The notes under the pieces are model-generated. The model was not told the DNA's origin. It did not search any database and was given only the letters and a program-made list of their open reading frames with translations. A stretch of DNA of 64,000 nt from an uncultured Muribaculum sp. (GTDB taxonomy: Bacteria > Bacteroidota > Bacteroidia > Bacteroidales > Muribaculaceae), in contig CAJTSK010000007.1 of the NCBI GenBank assembly GCA_910578835.1, positions 1 to 64,000 on the forward strand, read 5' to 3'. Positions 17,038 to 26,172 of the stretch are shown in pieces; within the stretch, counting starts at the first letter, position 1, and each line of letters opens with the position of its first letter. The position numbers and the translations under genes were made by a program.

Positions 17038-17112
17038 CACTTTGTTTTAAGGTCGCCAGTCGCGTAAAATGGCGGTTTGCACCGATTTTAGTTTATTAAA
17101 TATAGTAAAGTA

Positions 17113-18720
17113 ATGAAAAAGAATCTTTTATCACTTCTTTCAATGGCTTGTGCGGTATGCTTGTTTACCGCATGTGAAAATGAAGAGGATGCTCCTTTTG
17201 TCGTACCCTCGCAGCCGGTAACGTATAAATCCGGAGCAGGGTTGGTATTTACTTCCGGTGGTAATGTCGTTGATAATGCTCAGGTTACATATATTCCTGA
17301 TGGAGCCGACAATTATCAGGGTGAAATCACTGTGGCTTTGATTGACAACAGTCGTGCTGAGAGTACTCAGGTTCTTCCCGGTTCGACTTCGGTGACTATA
17401 TCGGTGACTCTTGAGGAGGATTTGGAAAAGGCAGTATTTTCCGGCAACAGTGAGACTGAGTACTGTACATTTGATTATGATGGTAGCATTGAAAAGTCGG
17501 CTTTTTACTTGAATTTTACCAATATTGTCAAGAAGAATGTAGACATCCCTGGATATAAGGCTACATTTACCGATGCTTCAGGATTAAAGCTGACCTATAA
17601 CGGCAATATACTTTTTGGCAAACAGATAGTAGTGGAGACGGAGCCGGGTCTTGAATCGGCAAAGTTGTTGCTGTCGGGTGAGACACTGGATATTTCCGAA
17701 CTTATGGGGATGATACCGATGTCATCAAGCAGGACTGATATGCCTGAGGTTGATGCGCTTATGAATATACCTACTTGTGGTGTGATTCCCGGATCTGTAG
17801 TTAATGAGTTGACTGTCCAACTTAATTCCGATAAGGAATTCAATGGTACCGGTGAAACAGAGTTTGTTTCCTTCAGCTATGACGGAAAGCTCACTGACGG
17901 CGGTCTTGAATTCAATATTTCCGACGCTAAGTTGAAAGATGAGTCATTGGCAGGCTCTAAGTGGGAGATTTACAATGAACCCAATTCTTGGTATGACCCG
18001 GAGGACCCGACTGCCGGTCCGGCTGTAAACTACAACGGTATCCGTGTATTGTGGGAATCGGAAAAGAAAGCAGAATTGTTCCCGGGTTGGGAAATGGAAG
18101 CCGGTCAGATTGTTACGATGGCTTTGGCTTTCGTGACTCTGGAAGGTCCTGACGGCAACCCTGCCACAATCAACAATTTGCTTGGTATGGCACTCAAGGA
18201 GATTACATTCCTTGCCGATGGAAATGTTTCCGCGACTTATCTTGATATTGAATCGGGTGAGTATAAAGATGCTCCTGCCAATCTCGCACAATATGTAGTG
18301 ACAAAGTCAGGGGAATTGCGTTTGTTCCTGAATCCTTCGGCAGTCATTGCCAATGTGATAAACCAGGGTGGCAAGTCAAGAAGTATCGATGTAATGCCGA
18401 TAATCATGAATGTAGCACAAAATGTTGTGCCTTATCTTGTAAACGGTTTCCCGGTTGTTTATGGCGCTGACACAACAGGTGATTATGACGATATGGAATA
18501 TTTTGCCCTTGGCACTGATTTCCTCAAGCCTGTGTTAATGGCGGTAGCCCCGATTTTCTCTGATGAGGAGTTTATTCAGACTGTAATGGAAATTATGAGT
18601 TCTGATCCTACATTCGGATCTATGGCGTCGACGATGGAACCGGTATTGCGCGACCTTCCGGAAATTATAGAAAAGACCACTGTGGTTGAAATTGGACTCA
18701 ATGTGTCCCGTCTGCAGTAA
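17113..18720 (+). CDS. Large surface lipoprotein, DUF4925-like
   Basis: Lipoprotein of 535 residues. The cysteine is at residue 21 (FTAC) and is followed by ENEEDAP, an acidic stretch of the kind that directs lipoproteins to the cell surface in Bacteroidota. Two related halves can be seen: an N-terminal part to about 130 ending in FDYDGSIEKSAFYLNFTN, and a second starting GYKATFTDASGLKLTYNGN near 144 that ends FSYDGKLTDGGLEFNISD. A C-terminal domain from about 280 contains GIRVLWES. The wording recalls DUF4925 lipoproteins, but I hold that assignment tentatively. The stop codon TAA is the target site of the inserted element that follows, and the gene's terminator lies beyond that element. Confidence 0.65.
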   Translation: MKKNLLSLLSMACAVCLFTACENEEDAPFVVPSQPVTYKSGAGLVFTSGGNVVDNAQVTYIPDGADNYQGEITVALIDNSRAESTQVLPGSTSVTISVTLEEDLEKAVFSGNSETEYCTFDYDGSIEKSAFYLNFTNIVKKNVDIPGYKATFTDASGLKLTYNGNILFGKQIVVETEPGLESAKLLLSGETLDISELMGMIPMSSSRTDMPEVDALMNIPTCGVIPGSVVNELTVQLNSDKEFNGTGETEFVSFSYDGKLTDGGLEFNISDAKLKDESLAGSKWEIYNEPNSWYDPEDPTAGPAVNYNGIRVLWESEKKAELFPGWEMEAGQIVTMALAFVTLEGPDGNPATINNLLGMALKEITFLADGNVSATYLDIESGEYKDAPANLAQYVVTKSGELRLFLNPSAVIANVINQGGKSRSIDVMPIIMNVAQNVVPYLVNGFPVVYGADTTGDYDDMEYFALGTDFLKPVLMAVAPIFSDEEFIQTVMEIMSSDPTFGSMASTMEPVLRDLPEIIEKTTVVEIGLNVSRLQ

Positions 18721-19068
18721 GAGCTTGTTTAATAATAAATGTTACTGTCAGGGCGGTCATTCGTCGAGCAGATTTTTGTTTGTGATGAGGGAGTTATGGG
18801 ATTCCATAACGACCGAAGAGCAGGCGGAAAGATGCCGGCGAATGACCGACGGGAGGTAATTTGTTTCATATCGTTGACATATTTTTACATTTGTTTCAAA
18901 GGTCATCAAGAGGTTGAGTGATTATAAAGTTACCTTTAGTCTCGTATATCTTGGTCGCTTTTCAGCCTGTTCCTCAGTCGTGTACATAAAGTACACTCCT
19001 TCGTCACATGTTGAAAATCGTCTCAAGCTATACGACCCTGACAGCAACATTTATTATTAAACAAGCTC
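18721..19068. mobile_element. 348-bp non-autonomous insertion element (MITE-like) with terminal inverted repeats
   Basis: The left end (18721-18753) and right end (19036-19068) are 33-base inverted repeats with one mismatch, beginning GAGCTTGTTTAATAATAAAT. TAA flanks both sides (18718-18720 and 19069-19071), a 3-bp target duplication of the TNA type, as known for the IS1031 subgroup of the IS5 family. There is no transposase frame. The interior folds into two arms: 18754-18848 (CGGTCATTCG/CGAATGACCG, with GTTATGG/CCATAAC inside) and 18942-19035, an imperfect hairpin of about 45 bases per arm closed by GTGTACATAAAGTACAC. Insertion between a gene's stop and its terminator fits a recent mobile origin. 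Confidence 0.8.
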
Positions 19069-19093
19069 TAAATAGCGCGTATAAATTATTATG

Positions 19094-19134
19094 GAAGGAT
19101 GTATCGGATTTTTTCGATACATCCTTCTTTATTT
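19094..19134 (+). terminator. Intrinsic terminator of the 17.1-kb lipoprotein gene
   Basis: Perfect 13-base arms GAAGGATGTATCG (19094-19106) and CGATACATCCTTC (19115-19127), followed by TTTATTTA. It is separated from its gene by the inserted element. Confidence 0.85.
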
Positions 19135-19230
19135 ATAGGAAAATCACGAAGTGATATATGATTTATTATGAAAATATGACAATTAATTTGCAAAAATTGA
19201 CTAAAACTTTCTTAATTCAATAATTCTGTA

Positions 19231-19238
19231 TAATTTTG
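19231..19238 (+). promoter_or_regulatory. -7 box of the DUF4493/PCMD operon
   Basis: TAATTTTG fits TAnnTTTG. It lies between the terminator at 19.1 kb and the structured leader, in the only gap before the six-gene operon, so it is the likely promoter. The -33 half is not evident. Confidence 0.5.
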
Positions 19239-19244
19239 TATATC

Positions 19245-19297
19245 CCAAACAAGGGTCTGCCTGTTCGCGATGCTGCTGACAGGAGTTCTTTGTTTGG
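19245..19297 (+). promoter_or_regulatory. Structured 5' leader of the DUF4493/PCMD operon
   Basis: Outer arms CCAAACAA (19245-19252) and TTGTTTGG (19290-19297) enclose inner arms CCTGT (19260-19264) and ACAGG (19279-19283). The fold would begin almost at the first transcribed base and leave about 33 bases to the ATG. It could stabilise the message or be a regulatory site; it matches no riboswitch I know. Confidence 0.45.
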
Positions 19298-19330
19298 TGA
19301 TGTTTGCTATAGATATCTAACTAATCATTA

Positions 19331-21859
19331 ATGATAATGGAAATGAGATTCAAAAGTTACGCTATGCTACTGTCGGCAACAATGTTGCTGGCGTCATGTG
19401 CAGGCGAGGATCCATGGAGAGAAGAGGGAGGAGGAAAAGGTACGATTGTGCTTAACCTCACTGCTTCCGGCAGTCTGGACAATCTCACCTCTCAGGGTCG
19501 AGCCGACTTGACGGCTGACATACCCAATTTCCCGACTGTTGATCAATTCAGTATACGCCTCACTCCTGTAGGGGGTGTGCCCGTTGAATACAAGACCATA
19601 GCCGAGTTTGAAGAAAACATGGAGGCTGGCGTAAAAGCCGGTGCCTACACAATCGAGGCGTATTACGGCGACCCTCTTGACCAGGGCGACAAACCCTATG
19701 TGTACGGAGTGCAGAATATAAGGGTGAATGAGCAGACTGTGTCTACGGTCGACCTCACGGCAAAGCTTGCCAACTCGCTTGTCGAAGTGACCTATACAGA
19801 GGCGTTCAAGAGCTATTTCACCAACTATTCCACTACGCTGAAAAGTGATAAAAACTCTGAGTCGGTGACCATAACCGGCGTTGACGGCGCATCAAAGTAT
19901 GTGACCCCGGGCTTTATCAATGTTACCATGGCAGCAACTTATCTGAATGGCAAGGATGCTCATCTCAATCCCAAGAATTTCAGCGCGGAAGCTGCCTATC
20001 TTTACCGCGTGAAATATGATGTCAATGCGGGACAGGTTGGAAATCCCACCCTCTCGATTACTTTTGACGACAATATCGATGAAGTGGAGACTGTGGAGGT
20101 GGACCTCAGCAACGACTTTTTCTCTGCGGCTCCTCCCGAAGTGACAGCTGAAGGCTTCACTCCCGGTGAGCCTGTTTCGGCAAGATTTGCTTCTTACGAC
20201 GGCGAAAAGCTGCGGTTCAACATCGTGGCTGAAGGAAAGATTGCGGAGGCGATACTTTCAATAACCTCTACCGGCACCGACCTGCCTTACGCCCCGTCGT
20301 TTGGCTCTTCGGTAAATCTTGTCAATGCCGACCAGACCCTGCAGTCTCAGCTTAATGCCGAGGGCGTTACTGCGCTGGGCGTGTTTAACAATCCCGACAA
20401 GATTGCGATGGTCGACGTGACCGGCTTGATTAACCGTCTGCCCGAGGGTACCCATGAAATCTCGCTCATAGTCAAGGATGCCAAGACCCGAGTAAGCGAG
20501 CCTGTGACCCTTACATTTGTCACAATCCCTGTGGGTCTGCGTGTCACAAGCACTTCAGAAAAGCCTTACGACAAGGAAGAAGCAGAAATCAACCTGTATT
20601 ATGATGGCGGCGACTTATCAAAGATATCATTCATGACCCGTGACGAGAGGGGTATGGAAGTGGCTTGTCTCGCCGGCTCTCCGGTCAACAAGGGAGACAA
20701 CAATTATACTTATACGCTACGTCTGCCGGTTGACCGCCGTGCCATCCAGCCCGTCTCCGTATGTTATGGCGGTAAGGCTAAGGAGACGGTTGAGGTCAAA
20801 GTGGCGTGGCCCGAAGTTGCCTTTACTTACGATGCGTTTGCTACATGGGCGCGTGTGAAAGTCGACGGTTTTTCTGCCGACTTCCTTGACTTCGCTATGG
20901 AAAACGGCTGGCTGGAGATAAAGACCGACAAGTTGATTTACCCGACCTATGATGCCGCCAATAAGTGGCTGGTATATGAGGGCTTGAACCCCGCGACCGA
21001 ATACTCTATTTTAGTGCGCGACGGTGTATATTCAATGCCATTCACCACTGAAAGCGCGACCAATGTACCCAACGGCGACTTCTCCCAAGTCCATGAGACA
21101 ATAAATATGACTGGAGTTAAGGTCGGAGGCTCTTGGAGAGCTACAGCATTCAGTGACCATCAAAACACATCGTCTATAGTGCGTTCTGAGGCTGATGGAT
21201 GGGCGTCAATCAATAAGCTCACATGTTATGAAAATGCTACTAACAATACCTGGTTCCGTGTTCCCTCTACATATATTGAGAATGGGAGATGTATAGTGCG
21301 CAGTGTCGCATTTGACCATGATGGAGTTGAGCCTTCTCGCACAGGTGGCGCGGCAAGTACAAAATATTACTGTACAAATGTGCCTGCATTCGTTGATGAG
21401 AACCGGATTGCCGGTGAACTATTCCTTGGGCAGTATGGCTACAATCAAAATGGAGAATCGCGTGTTGATGGAGTTTCTCATGGTGCGCGTCCGTTGTCAA
21501 TTTCATTTGATTACTCTTATACTGCCATAGAGGGCGAAAAAGCTAAAGTTTCAATAGAAGTACTTGATGCTTCCGGGGTAACTATAGCGTCAGCGACATC
21601 AGAACTAGAGAATGAACCAGACATGGTTTTAAAAACAGTAACATTGCCTGAATATTCGTTTGGTACAAAGGCTGCGAAATTAAAAGTAAACTTTTGGTCT
21701 TCAACATTAGAACATCCGGCTGTAGTTGTTCCTACGGGAGATGCTCTTAATGATGGTGGAGGTCTGAAAGATAATGTCTTTGCTGCCAATGCATATAAGG
21801 CACTTGCTACCGGGTCGGTGTTGACTATTGATAATGTACAACTTCACTATGATAAGTAA
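19331..21859 (+). CDS. DUF4493 surface lipoprotein with Ig/Fn3-like and C-terminal sandwich domains
   Basis: First gene of a six-gene operon; 842 residues. The lipobox is LLASC, cysteine at residue 23, then AGEDPW. The DUF4493 domain covers about 35-280, with the key phrase AGAYTIEAYYGD near 118 and AKLANSLVEV near 157. An Ig-like domain (about 285-400), an Fn3-like segment ending LNPATEYSILVRDG (about 490-580) and a C-terminal sandwich starting NGDFSQ near 587 follow; the last resembles PCMD or a carbohydrate-binding fold. ATG codons at 19331, 19337 and 19343 all precede the signal peptide. The final 250 or so codons look AT-richer than the rest. Function unknown; surface exposure is inferred. 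Confidence 0.75.
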   Translation: MIMEMRFKSYAMLLSATMLLASCAGEDPWREEGGGKGTIVLNLTASGSLDNLTSQGRADLTADIPNFPTVDQFSIRLTPVGGVPVEYKTIAEFEENMEAGVKAGAYTIEAYYGDPLDQGDKPYVYGVQNIRVNEQTVSTVDLTAKLANSLVEVTYTEAFKSYFTNYSTTLKSDKNSESVTITGVDGASKYVTPGFINVTMAATYLNGKDAHLNPKNFSAEAAYLYRVKYDVNAGQVGNPTLSITFDDNIDEVETVEVDLSNDFFSAAPPEVTAEGFTPGEPVSARFASYDGEKLRFNIVAEGKIAEAILSITSTGTDLPYAPSFGSSVNLVNADQTLQSQLNAEGVTALGVFNNPDKIAMVDVTGLINRLPEGTHEISLIVKDAKTRVSEPVTLTFVTIPVGLRVTSTSEKPYDKEEAEINLYYDGGDLSKISFMTRDERGMEVACLAGSPVNKGDNNYTYTLRLPVDRRAIQPVSVCYGGKAKETVEVKVAWPEVAFTYDAFATWARVKVDGFSADFLDFAMENGWLEIKTDKLIYPTYDAANKWLVYEGLNPATEYSILVRDGVYSMPFTTESATNVPNGDFSQVHETINMTGVKVGGSWRATAFSDHQNTSSIVRSEADGWASINKLTCYENATNNTWFRVPSTYIENGRCIVRSVAFDHDGVEPSRTGGAASTKYYCTNVPAFVDENRIAGELFLGQYGYNQNGESRVDGVSHGARPLSISFDYSYTAIEGEKAKVSIEVLDASGVTIASATSELENEPDMVLKTVTLPEYSFGTKAAKLKVNFWSSTLEHPAVVVPTGDALNDGGGLKDNVFAANAYKALATGSVLTIDNVQLHYDK

Positions 21860-21860
21860 T

Positions 21861-23171
21861 ATGACGATGAAACGACTTATATATATATTAATGTGTTCTG
21901 CGTTTGTTTTCATGTCGCAGTCATGTAGTAAGGAAGCGCCATTTTCCGGTGAAGAAGAGACGATGGGGCAGGTGCTCACGTCTGACCTTTTCCTTGAATT
22001 TATCAATGAGGACCTTCAGTCACGTGCCGGGACTGATGTCAATCTCGCTGATTTTACGGTAGCGTTCCGTAAAAACACCGAGCAGGTGCCTTACGTAACC
22101 TATAAGTACAGCGCAATGCCCGAGGTGGTGTCGCTTCCCGCCGGTCTGTATCGTGTAGAGGCGTATTACGGTGAAGAGGTAAATGCCGAGTGGGAATCGC
22201 CCTATTATTTCGGTGAACTATCAGAGCCGCTTACCATAACCGCCAAGAAGATAACCTCTGTAGAAAAGCCTATCAAGTGTAAGCTTGCCAATGTAAAGGT
22301 GTCGGTGGAGTTCAACGACGAGTTGAAGCAGCTTATGTCGACCGATTCCAAGGTGGATGTCACTGTGGGTGCCAACGCAGTATTGTCGTTTACAAAAAAT
22401 GAAGAGCGCAACGGCTTTTTCAAGGCGGCAAATACGATGGTTGCCGATTTCCTCGGTAATATCAACGGTCAGGAGGCGAAATCCAATAAGCGTTACAACG
22501 ATGTCAAGCCCGGTACCCACTACCATATCATGTTTGTCTATAAGGCGGCTGGAATAGTTGGCGACGGCACAATCAATCCGGATGGAGGCATAAAGGTGAG
22601 TGCCCAGGTGACTGTGACAGATGTCAACGAGGGCACTAATATCGAGGTTGACGGCAATGACGAGTATATCGAGGATGACCGCAACAAGGGTGGTGAGGAT
22701 GACGAGCCCCAGATTCCTGATGTGCCCGACAATCCCGATCAGCCTGCCGATGGTCCTTCAATTGACGGTGGCGTGATTTCATTGTCGGATGGTGACGCGA
22801 CAGCGCCAGAAACATTGATTCCTGTCACAGTGAAGGAAGGCATGGAATGTGTGATAAAAATCACAAGTGCTACCGGCTTCACCCAATTTACCGCCGACAT
22901 AGTATCGCCTAATCTCTCTGCTGACGAGCTTGCAAGTGTAGGCTTGTCAGATCACCTTGACCTGTGTAACCCGGGTGAATTTGCCGGTGCATTGCAAGGT
23001 CTTGGGCTGCTTCAAGGCGACAGCTACACAGGCGTCACGAGCGCGGATTTTTCACTTACCGGATTCCTTCCGATGCTTGCCATATTCGGTCCCGGTCAGC
23101 ACTCTTTCGTCCTGACTGTAGGCGATGAATCGGGTACTACGGTTAAAACGCTGACTCTAAAATTTGAATAG
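21861..23171 (+). CDS. DUF4493 lipoprotein, second of three
   Basis: The protein has 436 residues from ATG 21861, one base after the previous stop; ATG 21867 is an alternative. The lipobox cysteine is at residue 22 (MSQSC). The DUF4493 domain (about 35-220) shows AGLYRVEAYYGEEV, PYYFGEL and KCKLANVKVSVEF, clearly paralogous to the flanking genes. An acidic, proline-rich linker near residues 260-290 leads to an Ig-like C-terminal domain ending HSFVLTVGDESGTTVKTLTLKFE. Unlike its neighbours it has no Fn3 or PCMD part. It is tightly coupled to both neighbours in the operon. Confidence 0.75.
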   Translation: MTMKRLIYILMCSAFVFMSQSCSKEAPFSGEEETMGQVLTSDLFLEFINEDLQSRAGTDVNLADFTVAFRKNTEQVPYVTYKYSAMPEVVSLPAGLYRVEAYYGEEVNAEWESPYYFGELSEPLTITAKKITSVEKPIKCKLANVKVSVEFNDELKQLMSTDSKVDVTVGANAVLSFTKNEERNGFFKAANTMVADFLGNINGQEAKSNKRYNDVKPGTHYHIMFVYKAAGIVGDGTINPDGGIKVSAQVTVTDVNEGTNIEVDGNDEYIEDDRNKGGEDDEPQIPDVPDNPDQPADGPSIDGGVISLSDGDATAPETLIPVTVKEGMECVIKITSATGFTQFTADIVSPNLSADELASVGLSDHLDLCNPGEFAGALQGLGLLQGDSYTGVTSADFSLTGFLPMLAIFGPGQHSFVLTVGDESGTTVKTLTLKFE

Positions 23172-23173
23172 CG

Positions 23174-25378
23174 ATGAAAACTAACATAAACATTATATCA
23201 CTGATAGTCTTTGGCGCGTCGCTTGCCGGTGTGCTGGGCTCATGCACTGCGGAAGCTCCGTTTGCCGGAGAGGGGCAGGGCGCTGTAAAGATGCATGTGG
23301 TGCTCAACGACAACCTGTCGCGTGCCACTGTCGATGAAGTCGAGCAGCTTGCCGAAAACTGCAAGATATATATCACCACCGGAGAGGGTTACGGCAATGT
23401 ACTCCATAAATGGACCGGTGTCGGCAATCTTCCCGCGAGCGTGGCACTCCGTTACGGTGTGTATCGTGCCGAGGCATATGCCGGAGACTCTGTACCCGCG
23501 GGCTGGGATAAGAAGTATTATAAGGGACTTGTGCCCTTCGAGGTCAATTCATCGCAACCCAATCCTGAGGTTCAGATTGTATGTAAGATAGCCAATGTTG
23601 CCGTGTCGGTTGATAAAAACAGTATCGATGATAATGTCGTTGCCGATGATTACTCGGTGACATTCGGTATCGGCGACACTAACAAGACTCTCGTGTTTGG
23701 AAAGAGCGAGGTCGACAACGAGTCGAAGGGTTACTTCATGATGCCGGTCAACCAGACAGGACTCCGCTACGAAATCGTGGCAAATGACAAGGAAGGCAAC
23801 TCCCACACTTATAGCGGCACGATTGACAACGTAAAATCTGCTCATGAATACCGCCTTTCATTTAAGTATGGTGCCGACACGAGCACTGATGGCGGCGCGT
23901 TTATCGCTATCGAGATTGAGGATGTCGAGATTATCAACGATGAAATCGTGATAGAGGGTCCTCCATCAATTGCCGGAACTCAAAAGCAGGTTGTCAATCT
24001 TGAAGGCAACTTCGGCGATGAGGTGGTATCGGTGGCTTCTTATGGCGCTCTTAGCAGCCTTAAGCTCGCGCTCCCCTCAGGGACGCTCTCGCGAGCTGCC
24101 GAGGTTGACAGCGTCGATGTGATACATATGACCACATCGGTTAGAGACAACCTCGCCATGCGCGGTATCGATTTTGACGAGATTGTAGAGGAATCGACCG
24201 ATATACATCTATATCATATCAATTTCCGCAGCACCTGGCTTAATGCTCTTCCCAAGTCGGAAGAGCCTATAATAGTGCCTGTAATCGCGGTTGACCGTCG
24301 TAACAACGTAGTCCGTCAGGAATTCAGCATAGCCAACACCGAGAGCGCAATCGTGATAAGCGACCCGGTGGTGCTTGAAGATATTTCTGTAAGCGATTGT
24401 CTTGCGCTGACCGGTACGAAAGCTGTAGTGACCTTGCGTGTTATTACTCCTGATGCCGGTACGCCTGTGGTGCGCTATTGTGTAGCCGGCACCGGTGACT
24501 GGTCGACTGTAAACGGTGACTTGTCGGGCGACATTATGACTTTCCGCCTTTCCGGACTTTCTACCGCTACACGCTATGAATATCAGGCTACTGTAGGCGA
24601 TTTTGTTTCAGAGTCTAAATATTTCACAACCGAAGAGGCATTTGTAATACCTAATGCCGGCTTTGAGGACTGGAGCACTTATTCAGCGAAAACCATGCTT
24701 GGAACCAAGTCGGTCACCATACCCTGGTCGGCAGGCGACAAAAGCGCCTCATTCTGGGGCTCCGGTAATGAGGGTGCGGCTACGGCAAACATGACCCTTA
24801 CCGACAAGTCGACCGATATGCTTCATGGCGGGGCTTATTCGGCACGGTTGGAATCAAAAGCAGCCATGGGTGTATTGGCTGCTGGTAATATCTTTGTCGG
24901 CGAATATGTAAAGACCGACGGTACTAACGGCGTGCTCTCTGTAGGTCGTCCCTATAACGGCAGCCATCCTGAAATGCTTAAGGTCAGGGCTAATTATCGT
25001 CCCGGAAGCGGCGTTAAGGTTAAAAGTGGCAATGAAGAGTTTGTGCCTGCAGGTTTTGGCGGCGGTAATGACCACGGTCAGATATATGTGGCACTCACCA
25101 CAGCTCCCATAGAAATCCGTACCAATCCGAACAATCGCAAGCTTTTCAGTAAAGATGATTCCGAGGTGCTTGCTTACGGCGAGGTGACATGGACCGCGGC
25201 TTTCGGCCCCGACGGCTCACTTCAGGAGGTTGAGATTCCTCTCGAATATAACAACCGTGCCAGCAGCACCCGACCCACTCATCTTGTAATCGTGGTGTCG
25301 GCATCGAAATATGGCGACTATTTCTCCGGAGCGGAGGGCAGCGTAATGTATCTTGATGATTTCGAACTTGTATATTGA
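23174..25378 (+). CDS. DUF4493-PCMD fusion lipoprotein
   Basis: The protein has 734 residues and begins two bases after the previous stop. The lipobox cysteine is at residue 24 (LGSC). Domains in order: DUF4493 about 30-265 (YGVYRAEAYAGDSVPAGWDKKYYKG, VCKIANVAVSV); Ig-like about 270-400; Fn3-like about 410-490 (LSTATRYEYQATVGDF); PCMD about 493-734 (NAGFEDW, LAAGNIFVGEYVKTDGTNG, VGRPYNG, IEIRTNPNNRKLF, ASKYGDYFSGAEGSVMYLDD). It unites in one chain the two families that recur through this locus, which ties them functionally. Likely a surface-exposed, perhaps glycan-binding, protein; this is inference from the domain names and location. Confidence 0.8.
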   Translation: MKTNINIISLIVFGASLAGVLGSCTAEAPFAGEGQGAVKMHVVLNDNLSRATVDEVEQLAENCKIYITTGEGYGNVLHKWTGVGNLPASVALRYGVYRAEAYAGDSVPAGWDKKYYKGLVPFEVNSSQPNPEVQIVCKIANVAVSVDKNSIDDNVVADDYSVTFGIGDTNKTLVFGKSEVDNESKGYFMMPVNQTGLRYEIVANDKEGNSHTYSGTIDNVKSAHEYRLSFKYGADTSTDGGAFIAIEIEDVEIINDEIVIEGPPSIAGTQKQVVNLEGNFGDEVVSVASYGALSSLKLALPSGTLSRAAEVDSVDVIHMTTSVRDNLAMRGIDFDEIVEESTDIHLYHINFRSTWLNALPKSEEPIIVPVIAVDRRNNVVRQEFSIANTESAIVISDPVVLEDISVSDCLALTGTKAVVTLRVITPDAGTPVVRYCVAGTGDWSTVNGDLSGDIMTFRLSGLSTATRYEYQATVGDFVSESKYFTTEEAFVIPNAGFEDWSTYSAKTMLGTKSVTIPWSAGDKSASFWGSGNEGAATANMTLTDKSTDMLHGGAYSARLESKAAMGVLAAGNIFVGEYVKTDGTNGVLSVGRPYNGSHPEMLKVRANYRPGSGVKVKSGNEEFVPAGFGGGNDHGQIYVALTTAPIEIRTNPNNRKLFSKDDSEVLAYGEVTWTAAFGPDGSLQEVEIPLEYNNRASSTRPTHLVIVVSASKYGDYFSGAEGSVMYLDDFELVY

Positions 25379-25397
25379 TATCGTTCTTATTCTCTGA

Positions 25398-26168
25398 ATG
25401 TACCGTATATTAGCGACCTTATCACTTTTGTTGGCAGTCATGCCGTCGATGGCACAAGTCTTCGACGACATGGCTCCCGACGGAGATGATGTGGCTTTGG
25501 AAGAATTTAGTCGCGATGAAGAGTCGGTTGTATTTGTCCCTAAAGGACAGTGGATTACCGGTGTGTCGGTCTCATATCAGCAGAGCACTCAAGACAAATA
25601 TCAGTTTCTTATAATCGAGAATCTGACAGGCGACACTTATACATTCAAGGTATCGCCGATGTTGATGTTTGCGGTCAGGAATGACCTTGCTCTCGGTGGA
25701 CGATTTGCCTATACGCGCTCGCTTACCAAGCTTGAAAATGCCGATATTGTACTTGACCCGGAGACCGGCTATACATTTGACCACCTCTACAGGCTGAGTC
25801 ATAATTACTACGGTACTATAATGATGCGAAATTATTTTTCGCTCGGTCGCTCAAAGCGTTTCGGCTTTTTCAATGAGGTGCAGCTGCAGCTCGGTGGCGG
25901 ACAGACCAAGCTTACCACAGGTACCGGGTCGACCCTTTCCGGATTTTATGAGCGCAATTTCTCGGCAGAAATCGGTCTTTCTCCCGGTATGTGCATCTTC
26001 CTCAACGATTATTCGGCGATTGAGGTCAATGTAGGTGTTCTCGGTTTCAAGATGACCGATACACATACTTACACCGACCAGATTTATGAATCGTCGCGCA
26101 CGTCGAAGTTTGCCAATTTCAGGATTAACCTGTTCTCGATTTCTTTTGGTGTCACATTCTATCTATAG
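25398..26168 (+). CDS. Outer-membrane beta-barrel protein, first tandem copy
   Basis: The protein has 256 residues with a signal peptide of about 17 residues (MPSMAQ). After an acidic stretch, the sentence VFVPKGQWITGVSVSYQQS opens the barrel; RNYFSLGRSKRFGFFNEVQLQLGGG near 135-160 and a C-terminal FRINLFSISFGVTFYL close it. The next gene encodes a clear paralogue. These small barrels resemble outer-membrane porin-like families of Bacteroidales. In this operon they lie between DUF4493 and PCMD lipoproteins, so they may anchor or export them; that is a guess from position. Confidence 0.7.
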   Translation: MYRILATLSLLLAVMPSMAQVFDDMAPDGDDVALEEFSRDEESVVFVPKGQWITGVSVSYQQSTQDKYQFLIIENLTGDTYTFKVSPMLMFAVRNDLALGGRFAYTRSLTKLENADIVLDPETGYTFDHLYRLSHNYYGTIMMRNYFSLGRSKRFGFFNEVQLQLGGGQTKLTTGTGSTLSGFYERNFSAEIGLSPGMCIFLNDYSAIEVNVGVLGFKMTDTHTYTDQIYESSRTSKFANFRINLFSISFGVTFYL

Positions 26169-26172
26169 ACCT

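Noticed and set aside
18739..18921. Sixty-codon frame inside the insertion element
   Set aside because: It overlaps the left hairpin arm and shows no transposase or other family motif; the element is better seen as non-coding.
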